Of a DNA stretch of 64,000 nucleotides, positions 37,001-44,507 are shown in pieces. The notes beneath the pieces are model-generated. The model did not search any database. It was not told the origin of the DNA and was given only the letters and a program-made list of their open reading frames with translations. The position numbers and the translations under genes were made by a program. How positions within the stretch are numbered: position 1 is the first letter of the stretch; each line of letters begins with the position of its first letter. This stretch comes from Micromonospora rifamycinica (GTDB lineage: Bacteria; Actinomycetota; Actinomycetes; Mycobacteriales; Micromonosporaceae). Location of the stretch: NCBI RefSeq assembly GCF_900090265.1, contig NZ_LT607752.1, forward strand, positions 5,276,001 through 5,340,000, given 5' to 3'.

Positions 37001-37400
37001 CGCCGTGACCGTCCCCGACACGCCGGCCGCCACCGTGCCGCCGACATACGCCACCACCGACGCGCCGCCCGCGCCACCGCACGCCGCCACCGAGGCCCCG
37101 GCGGCCCCGGCCGGTGGCGACTCCGAGGCCTGGCGGACGGCGGCCGACGAGGGATGGTCCCGGGCCAGCCAGGCGGCCGAGCCCGCCAGCGCCGGCACCA
37201 CCCGCTCGGGCCTGCCGAAGCGGGTGCCGCAGGCCCAGCTCGTGCCCGGCGGGATCGAGCCGAAGGGCGGCCGGGACCGCAGTCGCCGTACCCCCGACGA
37301 AGTACGCGGCCTGCTCTCGGCGTACCACCGCGGTGTGCAGCGCGGACGCACCGCGGGCGCGGACCTCAACAGCACCTCGACCAAGGAGACGAACCGATGA
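34077..37400 (+). CDS. cvnA: Conservon sensor kinase-like protein CvnA
   Basis: A 1,107-residue membrane histidine-kinase-like protein, first gene of a conservon. Order: TM1 (about 34-55), nitrate/nitrite-sensing (NIT)-type extracellular domain (about 60-320), TM2 (about 338-355), HAMP-like linker, dimerisation helix with FELDHLATRMRRNDENLLVLAG (His near 480), HATPase with N-box ELLDNATRF (about 554) and G1-type DRGLGLTDEQ (about 587). From about residue 660 to the end it is Ala/Pro-rich, with five 9-residue PYAGAPAA-like repeats and a basic tail. GTG 34077 has CGGAGG upstream. Such kinases work with CvnB-D in a G-protein-like membrane complex. Confidence 0.88.
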   Translation: MSTGPTALPEPGESAGPERGRRLPRLRDARIRSKLALILVVPVAAVVLLATMRLVSTTEGAVDATQIRSLTALSIEVSALTQDLHKERMAAAAFLANPQLRPDDYNLRVRATGERVNSYRAERTDLGEVPTAVRDRLTVIDDHLRTLDATRQEVLDRRQMPVAEATLRYGVILTDLVSYGDTLAQLSGQESLADARRAVAAFSRAKAAVAEEEAVAYTALVGGRLDEEQFSSFVATLTSQQEALLGFSLAADPTQRALVDGAVSGDAVGLADRVAADITRSVGQRSPVSAGDASASIGAVNDLMRWTEIQLQDTLLARSEQARSDVIQQAVIESVLVLLTLITAITLAVVLARSLNHSLRRLREGALSVANHDLPDAVKRLQNMGSVSDGGVEEIVRQVRDPIRLTNRDEVGQVALAFNVVHREAVRVAAEQAALRTSVSAMFLNLARRSQTLVDKMIGELDAIERGEEDPKRLAQLFELDHLATRMRRNDENLLVLAGADSAVPRRDDALLVDVLRAAQSEVELYNRIEFGTVDTDISVAAHAVNDVVRLVAELLDNATRFSSPTTTVVADGRRIRDYVLIQIEDRGLGLTDEQLDSLNRRLAAPPTVDVAAFRLMGLAVVSRLAGRYSIRVELRRNVEGGTVAQVTLPNATVVLPAHRGRDQAVNRPRQPLAVEQPAPATTGIGNAFAGARSAAATLTDQWRTTPPAPAAWQSPVDARDTAPAVQFGGPVSAPPLTPVSAPAADSGFSAFSAGSPTVANPTIDPLPRRAAPAEATPVLPVGPVAGALAAPTTADSYGGPAMPFAGTPAAGPYAGAPAAAPYAGAPAAGPYAGAPAAGPFAGAPAATPFAGAPAATPFAAPAASSYAAPAAPYSPPAASYAPPTPAAPVVARPDRPADSPIFREMEAVWFRSHGDDATAIFTRPRFDDEPPAAPARSNGAARPSRPPLPTRVPAAPTAAGTPTVTPAPAPAEAPAVTVPDTPAATVPPTYATTDAPPAPPHAATEAPAAPAGGDSEAWRTAADEGWSRASQAAEPASAGTTRSGLPKRVPQAQLVPGGIEPKGGRDRSRRTPDEVRGLLSAYHRGVQRGRTAGADLNSTSTKETNR
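36510..36644 (+). repeat. 27-nt tandem repeat in cvnA
   Basis: Five consecutive 27-nt units (36510, 36537, 36564, 36591, 36618) code the 9-residue repeat (G/A/T)P(Y/F)AGAPAA. A partial sixth (TPFAAP) follows. It lies in the disordered C-terminal part of CvnA. Confidence 0.88.
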
Positions 37401-37804
37401 ACAGGCCAGCTGCCATGCAGGACATGGGTTGGCTGCTCACCAACTTCGCCGACAGCGTGGCGGGCATCGCCCACGTGGTGGCGGTGTCCGCGGACGGGCT
37501 GCTGCTCGCCTCCTCGCGGGACCTGCCCACCGACCGGGCCGACCAGCTCGCCGCGATCACCTCCGGCGTGGTGAGTCTGACCGAGGGTGCCGCCCGGATG
37601 TTCAGCGCTGGCGGGGTGCTGCAGACAGTGATCGAGATGGACAGCGGTTACCTGTTCCTGATGTCGATCAGTGACGGCTCGTCGATGGCGGTGCTCGCGG
37701 CCCGCAGCTGCGACGTCGGCCAGGTCGGTTACGAGATGGCGTTGCTGGTCGAGCGGGTGGGCGCGGCGCTGGTGCCGCTGCCCCGGGACGCCGTGCGTTC
37801 GTAG
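37397..37804 (+). CDS. cvnB: Roadblock/LC7 domain protein CvnB
   Basis: A 135-residue Roadblock/LC7-fold protein. It starts MNRPAAMQDMGWLLTNFADSV and contains GIAHVVAVSADGLLLASSRDLP and AARMFSAGGVLQTVIEMDSGYLFLMSISDGSSMAVLAA. In conservons this protein sits between kinase and GTPase; in MglB it is a GTPase-activating protein. ATGA overlap with cvnA, AAGGAG upstream. The order cvnA-B-C-D is complete here. Confidence 0.92.
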   Translation: MNRPAAMQDMGWLLTNFADSVAGIAHVVAVSADGLLLASSRDLPTDRADQLAAITSGVVSLTEGAARMFSAGGVLQTVIEMDSGYLFLMSISDGSSMAVLAARSCDVGQVGYEMALLVERVGAALVPLPRDAVRS

Positions 37805-37891
37805 CACGCCGGAGGGGTGGCCGGGCGCGACCGCGTCCGGCCGGGGACGAGGCGACCGGGGCGGACCCGGGCGGGAGGAGGTGATCGCGGC

Positions 37892-38254
37892 ATGGACCCC
37901 CGACGGGATCCCCGTGGAGCACTGGTCCGTCCGTACGCGGTCACCCGGGGCCGCACCGAGCCGAGCCGGGACATCGCGCTGGAGGCGGTGCTCACCTCCA
38001 GCGCGACCCAGGTGGCCGAGTCCCGCTTCGCCGGGCACGACAAGTACCGCATCGCCACCGTCTGCGAGGGTCGGGCGCAGTCGCTGGCGGAGATCGCCGC
38101 GTACACCCGGATGCCGTTGGGCGTCGCCCGGGTGCTGGTCGCCGACCTGGTCGCCGACGGTCTGCTCACGCTACACACTGCCGCTCCCGCCGAGGGGTTC
38201 GAGGAGCGAATGGAAATCCTTGGAAGGGTGCTAAGTGGACTTCGCAGGCTATGA
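37892..38254 (+). CDS. cvnC: DUF742 protein CvnC
   Basis: A 120-residue winged-helix-like DUF742 protein. It contains LVRPYAVTRGRTEPSRDIALEAVLTS and LAEIAAYTRMPLGVARVLVADLVADGLLTLH, the usual conservon C segment. ATG 37892 is used: the frame further upstream is Arg/Gly-rich and unlike the family. GGGAGGAGG lies about 11 nt upstream. The gene overlaps cvnD by 20 nt. Confidence 0.9.
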   Translation: MDPRRDPRGALVRPYAVTRGRTEPSRDIALEAVLTSSATQVAESRFAGHDKYRIATVCEGRAQSLAEIAAYTRMPLGVARVLVADLVADGLLTLHTAAPAEGFEERMEILGRVLSGLRRL

Positions 38255-38858
38255 CCCCGTCGGGTCGCGCCAGAGCCGGGGAATCGTCTCCGCGAAGATC
38301 GTGGTCGCGGGCGGCTTCGGCGTGGGCAAGACGACCCTGGTCGGAGCGATCTCCGAGATCACTCCGCTGACCACAGAGGCGTTGATGACCGCCGCGGGCG
38401 TCGGGATCGACGATCCGTCGAAGGTGCCCGGCAAGGAGACCACCACGGTCGCCATGGACTTCGGCCGGATCACCATGGCGCAGGACCTGATCCTGTACCT
38501 CTTCGGCACCCCCGGGCAGACCCGGTTCTGGTTCATGTGGGACGAGATCATCCGGGGGGCGGTGGGGGCCGCCGTCCTGGTGGACACCCGGCGGATCACC
38601 GACGCCTTCGCCCCGCTGGACTACTTCGAGAACCGCAAACTGCCGTACGTGGTCGCGCTGAACCGGTTCGACGGCTCGGACCTGTACGAGCCGGAGGAGG
38701 TCCGGGAAGCGCTCGCCATCTCGGCGGACGTGCCGCTGGTGATGTGCGACGCCCGGGACCGGGAGTCGGTCAAGCAGGTGCTGGTGACCGTGGTCGAGCA
38801 CGCCATGCTCCGGCTCCAGGCCGAGCACGGCCGGGGCTTCCCGACCCCGGTGGGCTGA
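38235..38858 (+). CDS. cvnD: Ras-like GTP-binding protein CvnD
   Basis: A 207-residue small GTPase of the MglA/CvnD group. P-loop GGFGVGKTT (26-34), switch II-type YLFGTPGQTRFWFMW, and the guanine-specificity motif as NRFDG instead of NKxD, which is usual in CvnD. It lacks a membrane helix and is thought to associate with the CvnA complex at the membrane. GTG 38235 lies in the end of cvnC with AAGGGTGC upstream. A strong hairpin follows. Confidence 0.92.
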   Translation: MDFAGYDPVGSRQSRGIVSAKIVVAGGFGVGKTTLVGAISEITPLTTEALMTAAGVGIDDPSKVPGKETTTVAMDFGRITMAQDLILYLFGTPGQTRFWFMWDEIIRGAVGAAVLVDTRRITDAFAPLDYFENRKLPYVVALNRFDGSDLYEPEEVREALAISADVPLVMCDARDRESVKQVLVTVVEHAMLRLQAEHGRGFPTPVG

Positions 38859-38868
38859 GCGCGGGCGG

Positions 38869-38920
38869 GTCGCCGGTGGTGACGGCGCAGGCCCCGGGCC
38901 GGGTCGTCACCACCGGCGAC
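38869..38920 (+). terminator. Terminator of the cvn operon
   Basis: A perfect 16-bp stem, GTCGCCGGTGGTGACG (38869-38884) with CGTCACCACCGGCGAC (38905-38920), loop 20 nt, beginning 10 nt after the cvnD stop. Confidence 0.85.
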
Positions 38921-38941
38921 CCCGGCCGCCACCGTGCGCCG

Positions 38942-39047
38942 CCCGGGGTCAGCCGTGCCGGGCGCGGGGCCGGCCGCACTCTGCCCGGGGTCAGCCGTGC
39001 CGGGTCCGGGGCCGGCCGCACTCCGCCCGGGGCCGGCCTCACTCCAC
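38942..39047. repeat. 42-nt tandem repeat, two and a half copies
   Basis: A unit beginning CCCGGGGTCAGCCGTGCCGG starts at 38942 and 38984; a shortened copy starts at 39026 and runs into the end of the nnaR-like gene. Period 42 nt. It fills the gap between two convergent operons. Confidence 0.8.
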
Positions 39048-40127
39048 CCGGAGCCGGTAGCCGCGCTTGACGACGGTCTGCACCACCCGGGGTGCCCGCA
39101 GCCCCACCCGCAGCCGGGCCACCGCCATCTCCACCGCGTGCTCGTCGGCCCCCCGGGGCAGCGTGCGCAGCAGTTCGGTCCGGGACAGCACCCGGCCGGG
39201 CTGGGCGGCGAGCGCCCGTAGCACCGCCATCGGCGCGGGGGCCAGGGGCCGCAACTCCCCGTCGATGACGGCCGCGTGCCCGCGCAGGGTCAGCAGGTGC
39301 CCGGCCGCCTTGACGGTGAGGGTACGGCGCGGCAACTCGTCCACGATGGTGCGGACCAGTGCGCCGAGCCGCGCCCGGCTCGGCGCACTGACCGGCACCC
39401 CCCGGCGCACCAGCGGTTCGGCGGTGACCGCGCCGACGCAGCTGACCAGCACGTCCCCGCGCAGGGCGGCGAGCACCGTCTCGGTGCGGTCGCCCGCGGC
39501 GCGCAGCAGCGCCTCCGCCGCCGGGGCCGACGTGAAGGTGACGGCGTCGACCAGCCGGCCGGCGACCAGGTCGATCAGCCGGTGCAGCGGGGCCGGGTCG
39601 GTCGGCGGGGCCCACCGGTAGACGGGCACCTCGATCACGGTGGCTCCGGCGGCCTCCAGCGCCTCGGTGCACTTCGGCTGCCGGTCGCCGTGCAGCTGCA
39701 TGGCGATCACCTGCCCGGCCACCCCACGCCGGCACAGGTGCTCGACCACCTCCTCGCAGCTCTCCGAGACGGGCGACCACTGGTCGTGCAGGCCGGCGGC
39801 GCGGATCGCGCCGCGCGCCTTGGGACCGCGGGCCACCACGTACGCCCGGGACAGCACGGCCTTCAACGGCTCGGCCAGCCCCCAGCCCTCGGCGGCCTCC
39901 AACCAGCCGCGCATCCCGATGCCGGTGTTGGCCATCAGCACGTCCGGTGGCCGGTCCAGGCAGGCCCGGGTGGCGTCCCGCAGATCGGTGTCGTCGGCCA
40001 GCGGCACGATCCGCAGGGCCGGGGCGAGCACCACCCGGGCACCGCGTCGTTCCAGCAACGCGGCCAGTTCGTCGCGTCGCCGGTCGGCGGTCACCCCGAT
40101 GGTGAAGCCGGCCAGTTCGTCCCGCAT
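39039..40127 (-). CDS. nnaR: HemD-like/winged-helix regulator (NnaR-like)
   Basis: A 362-residue fusion. Residues 1-255 resemble uroporphyrinogen-III synthase (ELAGFTIGVTADRRRDELAALLERRGARVVLAP, DRQPKCTEALEAAGATVIEVPVYRW, DAVTFTSAPAAEALL). Residues about 265-362 are an OmpR-type winged helix (APMAVLRALAAQPGRVLSRTELLRTL, VEMAVARLRVGL, VVKRGYRLRVE). This architecture matches NnaR, known in Streptomyces and mycobacteria as co-activator with GlnR of nitrite assimilation. ATG 40127 follows AGGAGGAG and overlaps the nirD stop by one base. It may also make siroheme precursor for NirB, but the known homologue acts as regulator. Confidence 0.82.
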   Translation of the reverse strand: MRDELAGFTIGVTADRRRDELAALLERRGARVVLAPALRIVPLADDTDLRDATRACLDRPPDVLMANTGIGMRGWLEAAEGWGLAEPLKAVLSRAYVVARGPKARGAIRAAGLHDQWSPVSESCEEVVEHLCRRGVAGQVIAMQLHGDRQPKCTEALEAAGATVIEVPVYRWAPPTDPAPLHRLIDLVAGRLVDAVTFTSAPAAEALLRAAGDRTETVLAALRGDVLVSCVGAVTAEPLVRRGVPVSAPSRARLGALVRTIVDELPRRTLTVKAAGHLLTLRGHAAVIDGELRPLAPAPMAVLRALAAQPGRVLSRTELLRTLPRGADEHAVEMAVARLRVGLRAPRVVQTVVKRGYRLRVE

Positions 40128-40474
40128 CACTCCTCCTGTCGCAGCCGCACCTCGACCAGGCCGTCCCGGCAGCGGACGTCGTACCGGGGCAGGGTCACCC
40201 CGGGCAGGTCCAGGCAGAGCCCGGTTCGCAGGTCGTACACCTGCTTGTGCAGGGGGGAGGCGACGGTGGGCACCCCGCCCCGGCTGCCGACGATGCCCCG
40301 CGACATCACGTACGCGCCGCTGAGCGGATCGAGGTTGTCGACCGCGAACAGCTCGTCGTCGAGCCGGAAGAGCGCCACCTGCACCCCGTCGACCAGGGCG
40401 GCGACGCCCCGCTCGGGCTCCAGCCGGTCCAGTGGGCAGACCGGGGTCCAGCTGACGGTGGCCGTGTCGCTCAT
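40127..40474 (-). CDS. nirD: Nitrite reductase small subunit NirD
   Basis: A 115-residue Rieske-fold small subunit of NADH-dependent assimilatory nitrite reductase. It contains VCPLDRLEPERGVAALVDG, QVALFRLDDELFAVDNLDPLSGAYVMSRGIVG, VASPLHKQVYDLRTGLCLD. The CxH/CxxH ligands of true Rieske proteins are missing, as is normal for NirD. ATGA overlap with nirB upstream and a 1-nt overlap with nnaR downstream. Confidence 0.93.
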   Translation of the reverse strand: MSDTATVSWTPVCPLDRLEPERGVAALVDGVQVALFRLDDELFAVDNLDPLSGAYVMSRGIVGSRGGVPTVASPLHKQVYDLRTGLCLDLPGVTLPRYDVRCRDGLVEVRLRQEE

Positions 40475-43041
40475 CGCCGTACCTCCGGCAGACCGAGGGC
40501 GACCGGCTGGCGGCGCCGGGCGGGCGTCCCGTCGGGTGGCGCGGCTCCCCCGGGTGGCGCGATGCCGACGGTGGCGCGGGCGTCGCGCGCCGGCACCGGC
40601 TGGCCGCGTTCCACCGCGAAGGTGATCGACGGGTCGGGCACGTCGGGGGCGTTGACGAAGGAGGTGAAGCGACGCAGCCGTTCCGGGTCGTCCAGCACGT
40701 CGCGCCACTCGTCGGAGTAGGACGTGACGTGCCGGGCCATCGCCGAGTCGAGTTCGGCGCAGAGCCCGAGCGAGTCGTCGACGATCACCGACCGGAGGTG
40801 CTCCAGCCCGCCGTCCATCGCCTCGATCCAGGCGGCGGTGCGTTGCAACCGGTCGGCGGTGCGGACGTAGAACATCAGGAACCGGTCGATCAGCGTGATC
40901 AGCTCGTCGGTGGACAGGTCGGTGGCGAACAGGTCGGCGTGCCGGGGGCGGAAGCCGCCGTTGCCGCCGAGGTAGAGGTTCCACCCGGTGTCGGTGGCGA
41001 TGATGCCGAAGTCCTTGCTGCGGGCCTCGGCGCACTCCCGGGCACAGCCGGAGACCGCCGACTTGAGCTTGTGCGGGGCACGCAGTCCCCGGTAGCGCAG
41101 CTCCAGCGCGACGGCCAGGCCGACCGAGTCCTGGACCCCGTACCGGCACCAGGTCTCGCCGACGCAGGACTTCACCGTGCGCAGCGCCTTGCCGTACGCG
41201 TGGCCGGACTCGAAGCCGGCGTCGACCAGCCGCCGCCAGATCTGCGGCAACTGCTCGACCCGCGCGCCGAACAGGTCGATCCGCTGCCCGCCGGTGATCT
41301 TGGTGTAGAGCTGGAAGTCGCGGGCCACCTCCCCGATCACGATCAGCTTGTCCGGGGTGATCTCGCCCCCCGGAATCCGGGGCACCACCGAGTAGCTGCC
41401 GTCGCGTTGCAGGTTGGCCAGGAAGTGGTCGTTGGTGTCCTGCAACGACGCCTGCTCGCCGTCGAGCACGTGGCCGGCACCCAGCGAGGCGAGGATCGAC
41501 GCCACCACCGGCTTGCAGACGTCGCAGCCGCGGCCCCGGCCGTGCTCGGCGACGAGCTGCGAGAACGTCCGGATGCCGCGCACCCGGACGATGTCGAACA
41601 GCTCCTGGCGGCTGGCGTCGAAGTGCTCACAGAGGGCGGTGGACTGCTGCACCCCGGCCGCGTCGAGCAGAGACTTGAGCATCGGCACGCAGGAGCCGCA
41701 GCTCGTCCCGGCCCGGGTGCACGCCTTCAGCGCCGGCACGTCGCACGCCCCGCCGGCGATCGCCGCGTCGATGTCGTCCCGGGTCACCGCGTTGCAGGAG
41801 CAGACCTGCGCCGCGCCGGGCAGCGCGGTCACCCCGCCGCCGCCCTCACCGGCCGGGGCGAGCAGCGCCAGCGGGGGAGCGGGCAGCGGCCCGCCGACAC
41901 TGGCCCGCAGCGTCGGGTAGGCGCTCGCGTCCCCGACCAGCACCCCGCCGAGCAGCGTCCGCGCGTCGTCGGAGAGGACCAGCTTCGCGTACGAGCGGGT
42001 GGCCGGGTCGGTGAACGTGACGTCCAGGCAGCCCGGCGTGGTGCCGTGGGCGTCACCGAACGACGCCACGTCGACACCGAGGAGCTTGAGCTTGGTGGCG
42101 CTGTCCGCGCCCGGGAACGTGGCCGCGCCGCCGAGCAGCCGGTCGGCCACCACTTCGGCCATCGCGTACCCGGGGGCGACCAGCCCGTGGCAGGCGCCGT
42201 CGACGGCCGCGCACTCGCCGACCGCCCAGATCCGCTCGTCGTCGCTGCGGCAGCTCCCGTCGACCAGCACCCCGCCGCGCGGGCCGAGCGACAGCCCGGC
42301 GGCGCGGGCCAGCTCGTCGCGGGGACGGATGCCGGCGGCCACCACCACCAGGTCGGCGGCGACCGTGCCGCCGTCGGAGAGGTCCAGCGCGGCGACCGTG
42401 CCGTCCGGGCCGGGCCGCAGCGCGGTGGTGCCCACCCCGAGGTGGGTGGTGACGCCCAGCTCCTCGACGTAGCGCCGCAGCATCGCGCCGCCCGCCTCGT
42501 CGACCTGCACCGGCATCAGCCGGGGGGCGAACTCCACCACGTGGGTCCGCAGCCCCAGCAGCCGCAGCGCGTTGGCGGCCTCCAGACCGAGCAGGCCACC
42601 CCCGATCACCGCCCCGGTGGCCCGGCCGCGGGCGTGCGCCCGGATCGCCTCCAGGTCGTCCAGGGTGCGGTAGACGAAGACGCCGGGCAGGTCGGTGCCG
42701 GTCACCGGGGGCACGAACGGGTACGACCCGGTGGCCAGCACCAGCGCGTCGTACGGGTGCTCCCCGGCCGCGGTGGTCACCACCCGCCGGTCCCGGTCGA
42801 TCCCGGTCACCGGGTCGCCGAGGCGCAGCTGCACCCCGTCGTCCGGGGTGTGCAGGTTCAGCTCGTCGGCGGTCACCCCGTCGAAGAACGCGGACAGCCG
42901 GACCCGGTCGTACGCCGGGCGGGGCTCCTCGGCGAGCACCGTCACCTGCCAGCGCCGGTCGTGGTCGCGGGCGCGCAGCGCCTCGACGAACCGCTGGCCG
43001 ACCATGCCGTTGCCGACGACGACCAATCGTCCACCGGTCAT
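40471..43041 (-). CDS. nirB: NADH-dependent nitrite reductase large subunit NirB
   Basis: An 856-residue enzyme reducing nitrite to ammonium in six electrons. Order: FAD/NAD(P) oxidoreductase (VVGNGMVGQRF at 8-18, VIGGGLLGLEAANALR), BFD-like [2Fe-2S] domain (CSCNAVTRDD ... GTSCGSC, from about 413), nitrite/sulfite reductase ferredoxin-like domain, and the siroheme/[4Fe-4S] cysteines in CVGETWC (about 629-635) and CARECAEA (about 669-673). The C-terminal 60 residues are Pro/Arg-rich. ATG 43041 has GAGGAGG upstream. It lies 29 nt after the nasB-like gene. Confidence 0.95.
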   Translation of the reverse strand: MTGGRLVVVGNGMVGQRFVEALRARDHDRRWQVTVLAEEPRPAYDRVRLSAFFDGVTADELNLHTPDDGVQLRLGDPVTGIDRDRRVVTTAAGEHPYDALVLATGSYPFVPPVTGTDLPGVFVYRTLDDLEAIRAHARGRATGAVIGGGLLGLEAANALRLLGLRTHVVEFAPRLMPVQVDEAGGAMLRRYVEELGVTTHLGVGTTALRPGPDGTVAALDLSDGGTVAADLVVVAAGIRPRDELARAAGLSLGPRGGVLVDGSCRSDDERIWAVGECAAVDGACHGLVAPGYAMAEVVADRLLGGAATFPGADSATKLKLLGVDVASFGDAHGTTPGCLDVTFTDPATRSYAKLVLSDDARTLLGGVLVGDASAYPTLRASVGGPLPAPPLALLAPAGEGGGGVTALPGAAQVCSCNAVTRDDIDAAIAGGACDVPALKACTRAGTSCGSCVPMLKSLLDAAGVQQSTALCEHFDASRQELFDIVRVRGIRTFSQLVAEHGRGRGCDVCKPVVASILASLGAGHVLDGEQASLQDTNDHFLANLQRDGSYSVVPRIPGGEITPDKLIVIGEVARDFQLYTKITGGQRIDLFGARVEQLPQIWRRLVDAGFESGHAYGKALRTVKSCVGETWCRYGVQDSVGLAVALELRYRGLRAPHKLKSAVSGCARECAEARSKDFGIIATDTGWNLYLGGNGGFRPRHADLFATDLSTDELITLIDRFLMFYVRTADRLQRTAAWIEAMDGGLEHLRSVIVDDSLGLCAELDSAMARHVTSYSDEWRDVLDDPERLRRFTSFVNAPDVPDPSITFAVERGQPVPARDARATVGIAPPGGAAPPDGTPARRRQPVALGLPEVRR

Positions 43042-43070
43042 CGGGTCACCTCCTCGTGGTGTCATCACGG

Positions 43071-44507
43071 TCATCGGGTCGTCCCCACCGAGTCCACCTC
43101 GGACAGCCAGTCGACGATCCCGCCGACGGCCTGCCGGCAGCCTCCGCAGCCGGTGCCCGCCCGGGTCGCGGCGACCACCTCGTCGACCGTCCGGGCACCG
43201 GCCCGCCAGCAGCGGACCAGGGTGCCCTTGTCGACGTCGTTGCACTGGCAGACGGTCGCCGCGTCCGGCATCAGCGCCGGGGAGGCGGCGGGCGTCGCGG
43301 GGGCGACCCCGAGCGACCGGCCGAGCAGCAGCGCCCGCCGGTCGGTGGGGACCGGGCCACCCCGGTCGAAGAGCTGCACGACCGTGCCGACCGACGGGTT
43401 GTCACCGAGCAGGATCGCCCCGGTCAGCCGGTCGTCGTCGATCCGCAGCCGGGCGTACGTCCCCCGGGCCGGGTCGGCGAAGGTCAACTCCTCACCCGGC
43501 CCGCCGGTCGGGTCGCCCATCGCGGCCAGGTCGATCCCGGCGGCCTTGAGCCGGGTCACCACCGGCCGGGGCCGGTAGCGGGCCGTGTCGTCCTCGCCGG
43601 TGAGCAGCCGGGCCACCACCCGGGCCTGGGCCCAGGCCGGGGCGACCAGGCCGGTCGGACCACCGGCGGGGCGGGCACAGTCGCCGATCGCCGAGATCGC
43701 CTCGTCACCGGTGCGCAGCCGGTCGTCGACCAGCACCCCCCGGTCGACGGCCAGTCCGGCGGCGGCGGCCAGCCCGGTATCGGGGCGGACCCCGCAGGAG
43801 AGCACCAGCAGGTCGGCGTCGAGGTGGGTGCCGTCGGCCAGGTGCAGCCGGACCCGGTCGGCGTCAGCGGCCAGCCCGGTGGCCGGCACGCCCAGCCGGC
43901 TGGTGACGCCGAGCCCGGCCAGGGTGTCGGCGAGCACCGCGCCGGCGGCCGGGTCGAGCTGCCGTTCCATCAGGTGCGGGTGGGGGTGGACCACGGTCAC
44001 CGTCAGCCCCCGGGCGGCCAGCCCGCGGGCCGCCTCCAGGCCGAGCAGACCGCCACCGAGCACCAGTGCGGTGCGGGCGGTGCGGGCGGCGGCGAGAATG
44101 CGGCGGCAGTCGGCCAGGGTGCGGAAGACGGCCACCCGGGCCGGCAGGGCGGCCGGGTCGAGGCCGGGCAGCGGCGGCACCACGGCCCGGCTGCCGGTGG
44201 CGAGGACCAGGTGGTCGTAGTCGATCCGCTCGCCGTCGGTGGTGCGGACCGTCCGGGCCGCCCGGTCGACCGCTTCGGCTGCCACGCCGGTCCGCACGTC
44301 GGTGCCCTGCCCGGCGACCTCGGCCAGCTCCACGTCGGGCTCGTCGATCTTGCCGGCCAGCAGCGTGGAGAGCATGATCCGGTTGTACGCCCGGTGCGGT
44401 TCCGCCCCCAGCACGGTGACCTTCCGGTCGCCGTTGCGGGCGTGCAGCTCGGTGGCGAGCCGGGAACCGGCCATCCCGTACCCGACGATCACGATCCGCC
44501 CGGTCAT
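43071..44507 (-). CDS. nasB: FAD-dependent oxidoreductase with BFD domain, nitrate reductase electron-transfer subunit (NasB-like)
   Basis: A 478-residue flavoprotein. N-terminal FAD motif VIVGYGMAGSRLATEL, NAD motif LVLGGGLLGLEAARGLAARG, typical VLSCGVRPDTGLAAAAGLAVDRGVLVD and AISAIGDCARP. The C-terminus has a BFD-like [2Fe-2S] domain (CQCNDVDKG near 420, GTGCGGCRQ). It is homologous to the first half of NirB but lacks siroheme domains. Overlapping nasA by 4 nt, it probably passes electrons from NAD(P)H to NasA. Symbol given by role and context. Confidence 0.82.
   Translation of the reverse strand: MTGRIVIVGYGMAGSRLATELHARNGDRKVTVLGAEPHRAYNRIMLSTLLAGKIDEPDVELAEVAGQGTDVRTGVAAEAVDRAARTVRTTDGERIDYDHLVLATGSRAVVPPLPGLDPAALPARVAVFRTLADCRRILAAARTARTALVLGGGLLGLEAARGLAARGLTVTVVHPHPHLMERQLDPAAGAVLADTLAGLGVTSRLGVPATGLAADADRVRLHLADGTHLDADLLVLSCGVRPDTGLAAAAGLAVDRGVLVDDRLRTGDEAISAIGDCARPAGGPTGLVAPAWAQARVVARLLTGEDDTARYRPRPVVTRLKAAGIDLAAMGDPTGGPGEELTFADPARGTYARLRIDDDRLTGAILLGDNPSVGTVVQLFDRGGPVPTDRRALLLGRSLGVAPATPAASPALMPDAATVCQCNDVDKGTLVRCWRAGARTVDEVVAATRAGTGCGGCRQAVGGIVDWLSEVDSVGTTR

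Noticed and set aside
34281..37328. 1,015-codon minus-strand open frame opposite cvnA
   Set aside because: Low-complexity Gly/Arg/Val translation caused by GC-rich third positions; CvnA is clearly coding.
43042..43070. Extra N-terminus of NirB in the gap after the NasB-like gene
   Set aside because: ATG 43041 has GAGGAGG upstream and begins with the FAD motif at the normal distance.
40729..43578. 949-codon plus-strand frame opposite nirB
   Set aside because: Antisense shadow; NirB on the minus strand has all cofactor motifs.
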